DNA from: Frankia nepalensis
GTDB lineage: Bacteria > Actinomycetota > Actinomycetes > Frankiales > Frankiaceae
NCBI RefSeq assembly: GCF_016786325.1
Contig: NZ_JADWYU010000104.1
Span: forward strand, 1-33,096
Direction: 5' to 3'
Length of the DNA stretch: 33,096 nt
Shown: piece by piece, positions 16,401 to 22,585 of the stretch
Layout of the letters: every line of letters begins with the position of its first letter
How positions within the stretch are numbered: the first letter of the stretch is position 1
Position numbers and translations under genes: made by a program
The notes under the pieces: generated by a model
What the model saw: only the letters and a program-made list of their open reading frames with translations
Told to the model about the DNA's origin: nothing
The model's database searches: none

Positions 16401-16563
16401 GGTGATCCCCCCAGATCCAGTCGACGAGCGACGCCTTCGGGACCACATGACCCGGCCTGCGCGCGAGGGCGACCAGCAGTCCGCGCAGCCGCGCGCCTGG
16501 CACGTCGACCAGGCCACCGTCGGCCGTCCGGACTTCCAACGGCCCGAGCATCCCGATCCGCAC
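13444..16563 (-). CDS. AfsR/SARP-family transcriptional regulator with NB-ARC-like ATPase and TPR domain
   Basis: 1039 residues. GTG at 16563 gives VRIGMLGPLEV, the usual start of this family; an ATG at 16551 is less likely. Domains: OmpR-type winged helix (1-90), bacterial transcriptional activator domain (97-240), a GRGE(L/P) repeat linker (240-265), a STAND/NB-ARC ATPase with Walker A GPGGAGKT (304-311), LILDNCEH (381-388) and the ATSREPLGI sensor, then a winged-helix stretch (RTLRAVVDWSWELL) and TPR-like helices to the end. Such proteins activate secondary-metabolism or stress genes after ligand-dependent ATPase switching. It diverges from the LLM/GH13 pair with 75 bp between starts, so that pair is a candidate target. 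Confidence 0.92.
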   Translation of the reverse strand: MRIGMLGPLEVRTADGGLVDVPGARLRGLLVALARRPGHVVPKASLVDWIWGDHPPADAANALQRLVSRLRKVLPDGAVEGHTDGYRLAVQPDAVDAARFERLVAAGQARDDGSTRARLLREALELWRGAAMRDVGLEDSAAFDAAAVRLEGLRLTATEEWADAEVTLGRGARLVTELTDLVAAHPVRERLGAALMRALVAAGRGSEALLVYQRAREALADALGVDPSPELAALHVALLRGELGRGELGRGEPGRGEPDRGELGREERRATNLRAELTTFVGRGAEVAAVRELIAGHRLTTVIGPGGAGKTRLATETARTLLGELPDGAWLVELAAIGADGDVAQAALAGLGLRDALLGGAPNAELTDRLIAAIREREALLILDNCEHVIEPAAVFVDRVLGECRRLRILATSREPLGITGEALWSVEPLALPAGDAGPDEIESAPAVQLLRDRAGAVRRDLAADADTLATMARVCRALDGMPLAIELAAARLRTMSIDQLAHRLDDRFRLLTSGSRTALPRHRTLRAVVDWSWELLTEAERMVLRRLSVFSGGGSLEAAERVCAGDAVEPDEVLELLSSLAEKSLLVTGGAGAPRYRMLGTIREYAADRLAEAGESDLARQAHLAYFTELAETAEPHLRRAEQLAWLATLEAEHDDISAAMRGAIAAGDAQAAMRLAAAAGWYWWLGGRRAEGIELMIAATELPGEVTDDVRAMTYALVVLFVTSGRGAERQGAEWIHKAYRFSQQCQHHNPLLELVAPMERLLRAPDAAVSAFEPLLASEDPWVRALARLHLGKMRIVTGQGAQDAQTHLERALGEFQALGERFGISTALSELAGELATRGEFAGACAHYEQAIAAITEVGAIEDVILLRTQQALLYWLHGDGDASAAAIAEAERNAEGVTWPYALVELALAKAELARWAGNAGEARHQLGVATTFLGDDAEQANIRAGIHDVLGYLADDLREARTHRVAAWQAASEVGYAPLIAQILIGVADLAVRLDQYDQAARLLAASVGVRGLPDRSHPDAARIERDARRHLG
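15769..15846 (-). repeat. 15-bp in-frame tandem repeats in the AfsR linker
   Basis: Five tandem units of 15 bp, imperfect, encode RGELG/RGEPG/RGEPD pentapeptides between the activator and ATPase domains. Being a multiple of three, copy-number change would lengthen or shorten the linker without breaking the protein. Confidence 0.8.
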
Positions 16564-16638
16564 CCACCGATTTTGGCATGGACGTCCGGCGGGCAGCGGA
16601 TCACGGATTAGCGCCCGAATCGTGGGCAAGAGCGAGAG

Positions 16639-17661
16639 GTGACTCTTTTCGGCATTCATGCGTCTCACGAGCAGATTGCCCCCGGCGAGCTGCTGCGTGC
16701 CGTCGTTCGGGCGGAGCAGGCAGGTTTTGGTGCGGCGATGTCGTCCGACCACTTCTCGCCGTGGAGCGCGCGCCAGGGCGAGTCCGGCTTCGCCTGGACC
16801 TGGCTGGGAGCCGCGCTGCAGGCGACCGGACTGCCGTTCGGGGTCGTCACGGCGCCCGGCCAGCGCTATCACCCGGCGGTCAGCGCGCAGGCCATCGCCA
16901 CGGTCGCCGCGATGTTCCCCGGCCGGTTCTGGGCAGCGCTCGGCACCGGAGAGGCCAGCAACGAGCACATCACCGGCGACCCGTGGCCGGCGAAGCCGGT
17001 GCGCGCGGCCCGGCTGCGGGAGTGCGTCGACGTGCTGCGCGCCCTGTTCGCCGGCGAGGAGGTCACCCATCACGGCCTGGTCACCGTCGACCGTGCCCAG
17101 TTGTGGACCCTGCCCGCCGAGCCGCCGGCACTCGTCGGCGCGGCCGTCAGTCCCGAGACGGCCGCCTGGTGCGCCGAGTGGGCCGACGGCCTGATCACCG
17201 TCAACGCGCCGGAGGAGCGGCTGCGCGCCGTAGCCAACGCCTACCGGGACGCCGGCGGGCGTGGCCCGCTGCGCCTCCAGGTGCATCTCAGCTATGCGGC
17301 CGACGCCGACGAGGCGAGACGGATCGCCCACGAGCAGTGGCGCTCCAACGTGTTCGCCCCACCGGCCTGCTGGGACATCGACCACGTCGACACCTTCGAC
17401 ACGGTGTCCGAGCACGTGCCGCCGGAACTCGTCGCGAAGACCGTCAACGTGTCCAACGAGCCGGGCTGGCACGCGGAGCGCCTCGCCCGCTACCGCGAGC
17501 TCGGCTTCGAAGAGATCTACCTGCATCATGTCGGCCAGCACCTCGACGAGTTCATCGACGTGTTCGCCAGCTCGGTGCTGCCCGGCCTCGCGGGCACCCC
17601 TGGCACCCCTGGCAAGCCGGGCACCCCGGCGGCCGCGTGGCCGGAGGCGGTGTCCGCATGA
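16639..17661 (+). CDS. LLM-class flavin-dependent oxidoreductase (TIGR03885-type)
   Basis: 340 residues from GTG at 16639 (weak AGCGAGAG upstream). The start VTLFGIHASHEQIAPGELL and the blocks SSDHFSPWSARQGESGFAW, PGQRYHPAVSAQAIAT, GEASNEHITGDPWP and a WADGLITV segment place it in the luciferase-like monooxygenase fold, in the subgroup once described as probable non-F420 flavin oxidoreductases. These are (alpha/beta)8 barrels using FMN or F420; the substrate is unknown. The C-terminus has a GTPGTPGKPGTP tail made by 9-bp repeats. The stop overlaps the GH13 start (ATGA), so the two are co-translated. In my recollection this oxidoreductase is often beside a trehalose-synthase-like gene. Confidence 0.88.
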   Translation: MTLFGIHASHEQIAPGELLRAVVRAEQAGFGAAMSSDHFSPWSARQGESGFAWTWLGAALQATGLPFGVVTAPGQRYHPAVSAQAIATVAAMFPGRFWAALGTGEASNEHITGDPWPAKPVRAARLRECVDVLRALFAGEEVTHHGLVTVDRAQLWTLPAEPPALVGAAVSPETAAWCAEWADGLITVNAPEERLRAVANAYRDAGGRGPLRLQVHLSYAADADEARRIAHEQWRSNVFAPPACWDIDHVDTFDTVSEHVPPELVAKTVNVSNEPGWHAERLARYRELGFEEIYLHHVGQHLDEFIDVFASSVLPGLAGTPGTPGKPGTPAAAWPEAVSA

Positions 17662-19340
17662 GGCTGGCCAGGACCGCCGACCTGTGGTGGAAGAACGCGG
17701 TCATCTACTGCCTCGACGTCGAGACGTTCTTTGACTCCGACGGCGACGGCCGCGGCGACTTCCGCGGGCTGTGCCAGCGCGTCGACCACCTGCACGAGCT
17801 GGGTGTCACCTGCCTGTGGCTGATGCCCTTCTACCCGACACCCGACCGCGACGACGGCTACGACATCACCGACTTCTACGGTGTCGACCGTCGTCTCGGC
17901 ACGCACGGCGACCTGGTGGAGTTCCTGCGCCTCGCCCGCGACCGCGGCATGCGGGTGATCGTCGACCTGGTGGTCAACCACACCTCCGACCAGCACCCGT
18001 GGTTCCGGGCGGCGCGCTCGAGCCCCGACTCGCCCTACCGCGACTTCTACGTGTGGCGGTCCGAGCCGCCGCCGGACGGGCCGTCCGGAGTGGTGTTCCC
18101 GGACAAGGAGGACAGCCTCTGGCAGTACGACGACGAAGCCGGCGAGTACTACCTGCACCGGTTCTACAAGCACCAGCCCGACCTCAACGTCGCCAGCCCC
18201 GCCGTCCGCGACGAGATCGCCCGGGTGATGGGCTTCTGGCTGGAACTCGGGGTGTCGGGATTCCGGGTGGACGCCGTCCCGTTCCTGCTGGAGACCGCCG
18301 GCGCCCTCGACGCCGGCGACCTGCCGGACCCGCACGACTACCTGCGCGACCTGCGGGCGTTCCTGTCCCGCCGCGCCGGCGAGGCCGTCCTGCTCGGCGA
18401 GGTCAACCTGCCCTACCCCGACCTGCGCCGGTTCTTCGGCGACGAGGACGGCGACGAGCTCACGATGTGCTTCGACTTCCCCGGCATGCAGTCGCTCTAC
18501 CTGGCGCTCGCCCGCGGAGACGCCGCCCCGCTCGCCACCGCGCTCCGGGAACGGCCGGCCGCGCCGAAGGACGGCCACTGGGCGACCTTCGTCCGCAACC
18601 ACGACGAGCTGACCCTGGACAAGCTGAGCGACGACGAACGGGCCGAGGTCTTCGCCGCGTTCGGCCCCGACCCGGCGATGCAGCTCTACGGGCGTGGGCT
18701 GCGCCGCCGGCTGCCATCGATGCTCGGCGGGGACCAGGCGCGGCTGCGGCTTGCCTACAGCCTGCTGTTCACGCTGCCCGGCACGCCGACCCTCTTCTAC
18801 GGCGAGGAGATCGGCATGGCGGAGAACCTCGCCGCCGAGGGCCGCCTCGCCGTGCGAACCCCGATGCAGTGGACCGACGGCCCTGGCGGCGGGTTCTCGA
18901 CCGCCGCGCCCAACCAGTTGGCCGGACCCGTCGTGGAGGGCGCGTTCGGGCCCGCCAACGTCAACGTCGCCACGCAGCGGGACGACCCGGAATCGCTGCT
19001 CTCCTGGTTCACCGGAATAATCCGGCAATACCGGCGCTGCCCGGAGTTCGCCTGGGGTACCTGCGTGATCCTCGACTGCCCCGGTTCCTCGGCGGCGTTC
19101 GCGCACCGCGCCGACCTCGACGGCCAGACCGTCGTCGCCGTCCACAACCTGGGCAAGGAACCGATCACGGTTCACCTGCCGCTGGCCGGCGCGGACCGCG
19201 GCACCCGGCTGGCCACGCTCGCCGGAGCCCACCAGGCCACCGACGATCTCGTCACCGGCGACGACGGCCGCGTCGAGCTCAGCCTGGACGGCTACGGATT
19301 CTGCTGGCTGCGTGTCCGCCCGCCCCACCCGGGCGGTTAA
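17658..19340 (+). CDS. GH13 alpha-amylase family enzyme, trehalose-synthase-like
   Basis: 560 residues. The ATG at 17658 overlaps the upstream stop. GH13 motifs are intact: DLVVNHTSDQHPWF (103-116), GFRVDAVPF with nucleophile Asp205, LLGEVNL with acid/base Glu248, and VRNHDELTLDK with His315/Asp316. Opening WWKNAVIYCLDVETFFDSDG and closing HNLGKEPITVHLPL (C-terminal beta domain) match trehalose synthase (maltose to trehalose isomerase) and its close relatives. It is somewhat shorter than typical TreS and carries no fused maltokinase. No signal peptide, so cytoplasmic. It probably isomerises or transfers glucosyl units on maltose-like sugars; the coupled flavin enzyme hints at a variant activity. 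Confidence 0.88.
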   Translation: MRLARTADLWWKNAVIYCLDVETFFDSDGDGRGDFRGLCQRVDHLHELGVTCLWLMPFYPTPDRDDGYDITDFYGVDRRLGTHGDLVEFLRLARDRGMRVIVDLVVNHTSDQHPWFRAARSSPDSPYRDFYVWRSEPPPDGPSGVVFPDKEDSLWQYDDEAGEYYLHRFYKHQPDLNVASPAVRDEIARVMGFWLELGVSGFRVDAVPFLLETAGALDAGDLPDPHDYLRDLRAFLSRRAGEAVLLGEVNLPYPDLRRFFGDEDGDELTMCFDFPGMQSLYLALARGDAAPLATALRERPAAPKDGHWATFVRNHDELTLDKLSDDERAEVFAAFGPDPAMQLYGRGLRRRLPSMLGGDQARLRLAYSLLFTLPGTPTLFYGEEIGMAENLAAEGRLAVRTPMQWTDGPGGGFSTAAPNQLAGPVVEGAFGPANVNVATQRDDPESLLSWFTGIIRQYRRCPEFAWGTCVILDCPGSSAAFAHRADLDGQTVVAVHNLGKEPITVHLPLAGADRGTRLATLAGAHQATDDLVTGDDGRVELSLDGYGFCWLRVRPPHPGG

Positions 19341-19413
19341 CCGCGGGCCAGCGTCGGGCGCTCACGGCCGCGGTCGTTGGCGTACCAGCGTGGATCCCGC
19401 TGGTGCCCAAGCG

Positions 19414-19998
19414 CTACATCCGGGGCGCGATGGCGGGAGCGAGAAGCTTGATCAACGCGTGCGGCTTTCCGGTGGTGAGGTACCGGTGGCAGGCCGCGTC
19501 GTTGTCGCGGCGGGTGAGGGACTCCCAAGCGACCGTCCAGCCGGCGTGCGCGGCGAACTGCCGGAGGAACGCGCGCTGCGTCCGCCCGTTGCCCTCCCGG
19601 AACGGGTGGATGGCGTTCAGCTCGCCGTACACGGTGGCGAACGCGATGACGTAGGAGTCCCACTCCAACGTGACCAGCAGCCTGCGCGTGGCGAGCTTGC
19701 CGAACAGCTGCTCCAGTCGGTGGTCGACGTCCTGCGCGCGGCAGAACCCCACCTCGCCCTTGTAGATGTCGACCGTGCGCAGCTCACCCGCCCAGTCGTA
19801 GACGTCCTGAAACAGGAAGCGATGGAACCGGCGCAGGTGCGCCAGGTCGTAGGCACCGGGAAGGGTCGAGGCGGTGAGCGCGGCGTTGCGGACACCGGCG
19901 AGCTCATGCTCTGCCTTGTCGAGTTCCTTGGCGTCCCGGATGTCCAGCAGGTTGCGCAGGCATTCGGTGCCCGGCCAGCAGTACGGGTCGTCATCCAC
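19414..19998 (-). CDS. Fic-domain protein (probable AMP-transferase toxin)
   Basis: 194 residues from GTG at 19998 (AAGG about 8 nt upstream). The Fic core runs from about residue 50 to 150: LRRFHRFLFQDVYDWAGELR, then the catalytic loop HPFREGNGRTQR (131-142), which keeps the histidine, acidic residue, GNGR and second arginine required for transferring AMP from ATP to a protein hydroxyl. No obvious inhibitory (S/T)xxxE(G/N) helix is present in the protein, so control would have to come from a partner. The gene lies 105 bp downstream of a Panacea/DUF4065 gene on the same strand. Fic proteins of this size are usual toxins of bacterial toxin-antitoxin systems. Confidence 0.92.
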   Translation of the reverse strand: MDDDPYCWPGTECLRNLLDIRDAKELDKAEHELAGVRNAALTASTLPGAYDLAHLRRFHRFLFQDVYDWAGELRTVDIYKGEVGFCRAQDVDHRLEQLFGKLATRRLLVTLEWDSYVIAFATVYGELNAIHPFREGNGRTQRAFLRQFAAHAGWTVAWESLTRRDNDAACHRYLTTGKPHALIKLLAPAIAPRM

Positions 19999-20103
19999 GA
20001 GTGCGCCTTTTCCCTAGTCGTCTCGCCAAGGCGGCCTTTCGCGCCCTGGGCCCTCGCGCGCTGGGCACCCAGAGCCCGGCTCCTGGAAAGGTCACAGCGG
20101 CCG

Positions 20104-20697
20104 TCACGGCTTCCGGTAAAGGGCGATCATTTCGCCGATGATCTCGTCCGCCGCGCGCGTCCCGGTGGCCGCGTCGCGCAGCCTGTCCAGCATGTGCGGG
20201 CCGAACTCGTGCCCCTCGAGGCGCGCGCTGCCCACGGCGACGCTCACCGCGACCTCCGGTGAGCTGCACAGCCGGCGGTAGTAGCCCGCCATCTCCGCCG
20301 GATCGATCACCTTGGCGGACCGCCGGGCGAAAACACGCCCCTTGCGGGCACGTTGCCACGGCAGCTCGACGCGGACGATCCGGGACAGCTCGTCGCCCGA
20401 GATGGCGCCGTAGAACCTGATGACCCACTCGACGACCTCGCGCGCCCGTTCACCGAGCCCTCGGGGATTCCCGGCCGGCCACTCGCCTACCTCGCGCTGG
20501 CGGCGGTGCCGCTCGTAGAGAGGTCGGACCATCGGGCCATGGCGCCACGCCTCGATGTCCGCACCGAACATGCGCTCACCGTGATCGGCCAGGTGCCAGG
20601 CCTGCGCGTAGTAGACAAGCCCCTGAAGCCGCGTGGTCCGCATGACGCCGAGCCGGTCGAGGAGGAACGCGGCGACGTCGTCGACGTTCTGCGCCAT
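20104..20697 (-). CDS. Panacea (DUF4065, SocA/GepA-like) protein, probable antitoxin
   Basis: 197 residues from the ATG at 20697; an adjacent ATG at 20700 is possible, but the GGGAGG upstream is better spaced for the second. The N-terminal 120 residues show the Panacea pattern: VAAFLLDRLGVMRTTRLQ, LVYYAQAWHLADHGERMF, IEAWRHGPMVRPLYERH and an SGDELSRIVRVELPWQRAR helix. Panacea domains are antitoxins that neutralise many unrelated toxins, and SocA of Caulobacter is a ClpXP adaptor for its toxin. Residues 120-197 are a C-terminal extension that could contact the toxin. Its place directly before the fic gene supports a toxin-antitoxin operon. An inverted repeat lies 136 bp upstream. Confidence 0.9.
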   Translation of the reverse strand: MAQNVDDVAAFLLDRLGVMRTTRLQGLVYYAQAWHLADHGERMFGADIEAWRHGPMVRPLYERHRRQREVGEWPAGNPRGLGERAREVVEWVIRFYGAISGDELSRIVRVELPWQRARKGRVFARRSAKVIDPAEMAGYYRRLCSSPEVAVSVAVGSARLEGHEFGPHMLDRLRDAATGTRAADEIIGEMIALYRKP

Positions 20698-20780
20698 CAC
20701 GTCCTCCCCCGCGGACAGTGGCTACGCCCCGCGGCCGTGCCTACCCAGTCGCACCCACGCGGCCGCGCCCACGGCCGCGC

Positions 20781-21032
20781 TCACGCGGGCGTGCCCACGC
20801 GGACCCACCCGTTCTGCCCGCGATACGGCTCACGCCCTACATCTCCAAGTTTAGGGCGAGCTGCCGGGCACGCCGGCCGCATCGCGCCAGCTCCGGTGCC
20901 GCGGACCGAGTGGTTCACCACACGGACGGTCGGCGAGACCCAGTTCCGCGAGAGCGCCGGATGGTGCCACTCGGCGGGGTCCCCTTCGATCGACCGGAAG
21001 GCCCACGACGGATGATAGGAGCCGTGGAACAC
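20781..21032 (-). CDS. Doubtful 83-residue ORF, perhaps a gene relic
   Basis: GTG at 21032 follows GGAGG at 6 nt, and the first 45 codons have coding-like GC-rich third positions: FHGSYHPSWAFRSIEGDP, then EWHHPALSRNWVSPTVRVV. The rest loses this bias. Its first 21 bases overlap the start of the plus-strand gene at 21012. I cannot name it; it may be the 5' end of a decayed gene. Confidence 0.22.
   Translation of the reverse strand: MFHGSYHPSWAFRSIEGDPAEWHHPALSRNWVSPTVRVVNHSVRGTGAGAMRPACPAARPKLGDVGREPYRGQNGWVRVGTPA
20833..20858. promoter_or_regulatory. Inverted repeat upstream of the Panacea gene
   Basis: CGCCCTA (20833-20839) and TAGGGCG (20852-20858) form a perfect 7+7 inverted repeat with a 12-nt spacer in an AT-richer patch. 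It is the only marked dyad upstream of the Panacea-Fic operon and could be its operator. Promoter hexamers are not clear. Confidence 0.3.
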
Positions 21033-21206
21033 CAGCCGCCTCCATCAGGTCACGCTCGGGAACTCGAGTACCGCCGACGCCAGCGCAGGGCCGCCCAGCT
21101 CGCCTTCGCGGACATGGTCGCCGACGCCGAACGCCTCGGCCTCTACGACATCAGACCCGACACGCGGACGGCGCCCAGAGCCGTCCGCAAGCAGACCGAA
21201 GCCTGA
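21012..21206 (+). CDS. Small hypothetical protein
   Basis: 64 residues from ATG at 21012 (GGAAGG 10 nt upstream) or 60 from GTG at 21024 (AGGAG, very close). From residue 15 on, third positions are strongly GC-biased. The sequence is a basic helix (ARELEYRRRQRRAAQLAFAD) followed by MVADAERLGLYDIRP and a charged tail. No family recognised. It lies in a debris-rich interval, so it could also be the end of a decayed larger gene. Confidence 0.4.
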   Translation: MIGAVEHQPPPSGHARELEYRRRQRRAAQLAFADMVADAERLGLYDIRPDTRTAPRAVRKQTEA

Positions 21207-21253
21207 CCACCAGCGTTCTCCGCGCTCCCCGACGCCTGCGCCCTCGGGTCCAG

Positions 21254-21380
21254 CAGCCCGCGACGGCCAATGACGTGGTGGCCTGTCTGGACCGGACGGG
21301 CCCCGCGGCCGATTCGGCATCATCGATACCGGCGAGGAAATCCAGCCGGCCAGCTACAGATCCTCGCGCGCTTCGCCTAA
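21254..21380 (+). pseudogene. Frameshifted fragment of the HEAT-repeat gene 3' end
   Basis: Bases 21256-21310 closely match the HEAT gene around 2524-2577 (both share AATGACGTGGTGGCCTG, then a near-identical CTGGACCGGACGGGCCCCGC). A gap of roughly 60 bp follows. Bases from about 21313 to 21380 then match 2637-2703, including the final TCCTCGCGCGCTTCGCC before the stop (TAA here, TGA in the intact gene). The two parts are in different frames. It is a degenerate terminal duplicate of the gene at 544-2703. Confidence 0.8.
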
Positions 21381-21758
21381 CCCGGGGCCGACCAGGAAAG
21401 CCGCGGAAAGCGAAGGAAGCTGCGACAAGGAGCCGGAACCGGTTCGACGCGACGACTCGACTAGTGCCGCATCAGCGAAGGTTTGCCCGCGCCGTGGGCC
21501 GGTGCCGGTGCCGGTGAAGTGTCCGCGGTAGCGCGGTTCCTGGCTCGCGTTCTGGCGGACACTTCGGGGTCGCCACTCACGGGACGGGTGGCCAGCGGCC
21601 GGGCGAACGTGGGTGGGTACGGCAAGCGGCCACCCAGGACAACCGCGAGCCTACGAACCAACGCGGCAGAACAGCCGGAGTGACGCGCCCCTACCCCTCC
21701 AACGTTTCACCCCGTGGTTTCCCATATGCTGCCCGCCTCACCAACAGGGGGGTTGGAG
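21381..21758. other. Gene-free interval with a palindromic repeat
   Basis: About 380 bp between the HEAT fragment and the Excalibur gene. The notable content is the palindromic repeat at 21494-21600. The area just before 21759 (CCCATATGCTGCC and neighbours) probably contains the Excalibur promoter; I could not fix its hexamers. Confidence 0.4.
21494..21600. repeat. Palindromic repeat, short copy
   Basis: GAAGTGTCCGC (21516-21526) and GCGGACACTTC (21555-21565) are perfect inverted arms of a 50-bp hairpin. Outside the hairpin TGGGCCGGTGC lies on the left and CACGGGACGGG on the right. The same flanks and arm ends occur at 32144-32336, in a longer version. The two copies define a dispersed repeat with conserved ends and a variable centre. 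Confidence 0.7.
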
Positions 21759-22337
21759 ATGGCCTACGGGGGTCCAGGTCAGCCGCGGCCGAATTGGCGG
21801 CGAATCGCAAAGATCACAGGTGCCGTGGTCGGCGGGCTGTTCCTCTTTTTACTCGTTCTCGGGCTAATACTGCCCAAACCGGACAAAGAGAAGGACGCGG
21901 CGACAGTCAGCGCCACGGCTTCGGCCTCGACGGCCATCGAGACGCCGTCAACGCCGCCGCCCATCACGGCAAGCGCCGCGGCGGTGGCCGCGGAGCCCTC
22001 GACGACCGTTCCGGTTCCGGCGACGACCCGTCCGGCGGCACCGCCGACGACCCGGCCCGCGGCACCGCCGGCCACCCAGCAGGCGCCACCGCCACCGCCA
22101 CCGGCGACGCAACAGGCCCCACCGCCCGCGCAGGCGCCAGCCCAACCGCCGGCACAGCAGCCACCGGCACAGCAGCAGCCACAGCAGCCACCTCCGCCGC
22201 CCGCCGCGGTGACCTACAAGAACTGCGACGCGGTCCGCGCCGCCGGGGCCGCGCCGCTGTACCGGGGACAGCCCGGCTACACCGAGGGCTCACGTGGCCT
22301 CGACCGCGACAGCGACGGCGTCGCCTGCGAAAACTGA
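21759..22337 (+). CDS. Membrane-anchored Excalibur calcium-binding domain protein
   Basis: 192 residues. ATG at 21759 preceded by AGGGGGG and GGAG; an upstream in-frame ATG at 21714 has no such site. Residues 1-18 are cytoplasmic (MAYGGPGQPRPNWRRIAK), 19-39 a transmembrane helix (GAVVGGLFLFLLVLGLIL), 45-148 a low-complexity Thr/Pro/Ala/Gln stalk, and 150-192 an Excalibur domain (YKNCDAVRAAGAAPLYRG, then LDRDSDGVACEN) with the DxDxDGxxCE calcium-binding motif and paired cysteines. It should display the domain outside the cell. Excalibur domains often accompany nucleases, but no nuclease part is present here. A strong hairpin follows. Confidence 0.88.
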   Translation: MAYGGPGQPRPNWRRIAKITGAVVGGLFLFLLVLGLILPKPDKEKDAATVSATASASTAIETPSTPPPITASAAAVAAEPSTTVPVPATTRPAAPPTTRPAAPPATQQAPPPPPPATQQAPPPAQAPAQPPAQQPPAQQQPQQPPPPPAAVTYKNCDAVRAAGAAPLYRGQPGYTEGSRGLDRDSDGVACEN

Positions 22338-22353
22338 CCGGACGCGGCACGAC

Positions 22354-22387
22354 GGCTGGGCTCGTCCACACCTGTTCGAGCCCAGCC
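22354..22387 (+). terminator. Strong terminator hairpin after the Excalibur gene
   Basis: GGCTGGGCTCG (22354-22364) and CGAGCCCAGCC (22377-22387) form a perfect 11-bp stem with a 12-nt loop, 17 bp after the stop. No T tract. Confidence 0.75.
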
Positions 22388-22405
22388 ACGTCGCCAGACT
22401 TCCCG

Positions 22406-22433
22406 CCAGCGACCAGCGACCAGCGACCAGCGA
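22406..22433. repeat. Four tandem 7-bp repeats
   Basis: CCAGCGA occurs four times without interruption, between the terminator and the convergent exporter gene. Non-coding; probably slippage. Confidence 0.75.
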
Positions 22434-22585
22434 AAGCATCCGCCGGACAGCGCTGAACGTGAAAAGACATTCTGACCTCGGTCTCTCCGGCGCCAGCCTG
22501 GATGCGCCGGATCGGCCACGTACCCGGCGAGTTGCTCCGCGTCGAGCCCTCGCGGCCCGGCGGCGTCAGCGAGCGGGGTGGGACG

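Noticed and set aside
14995-16611. 538-codon plus-strand frame opposite the AfsR gene
   Set aside because: Typical antisense shadow in high-GC DNA; the minus strand has all AfsR domains in order.
17526-19328. 600-codon minus-strand frame opposite the GH13 gene
   Set aside because: Low-complexity shadow; catalytic motifs are all on the plus strand.
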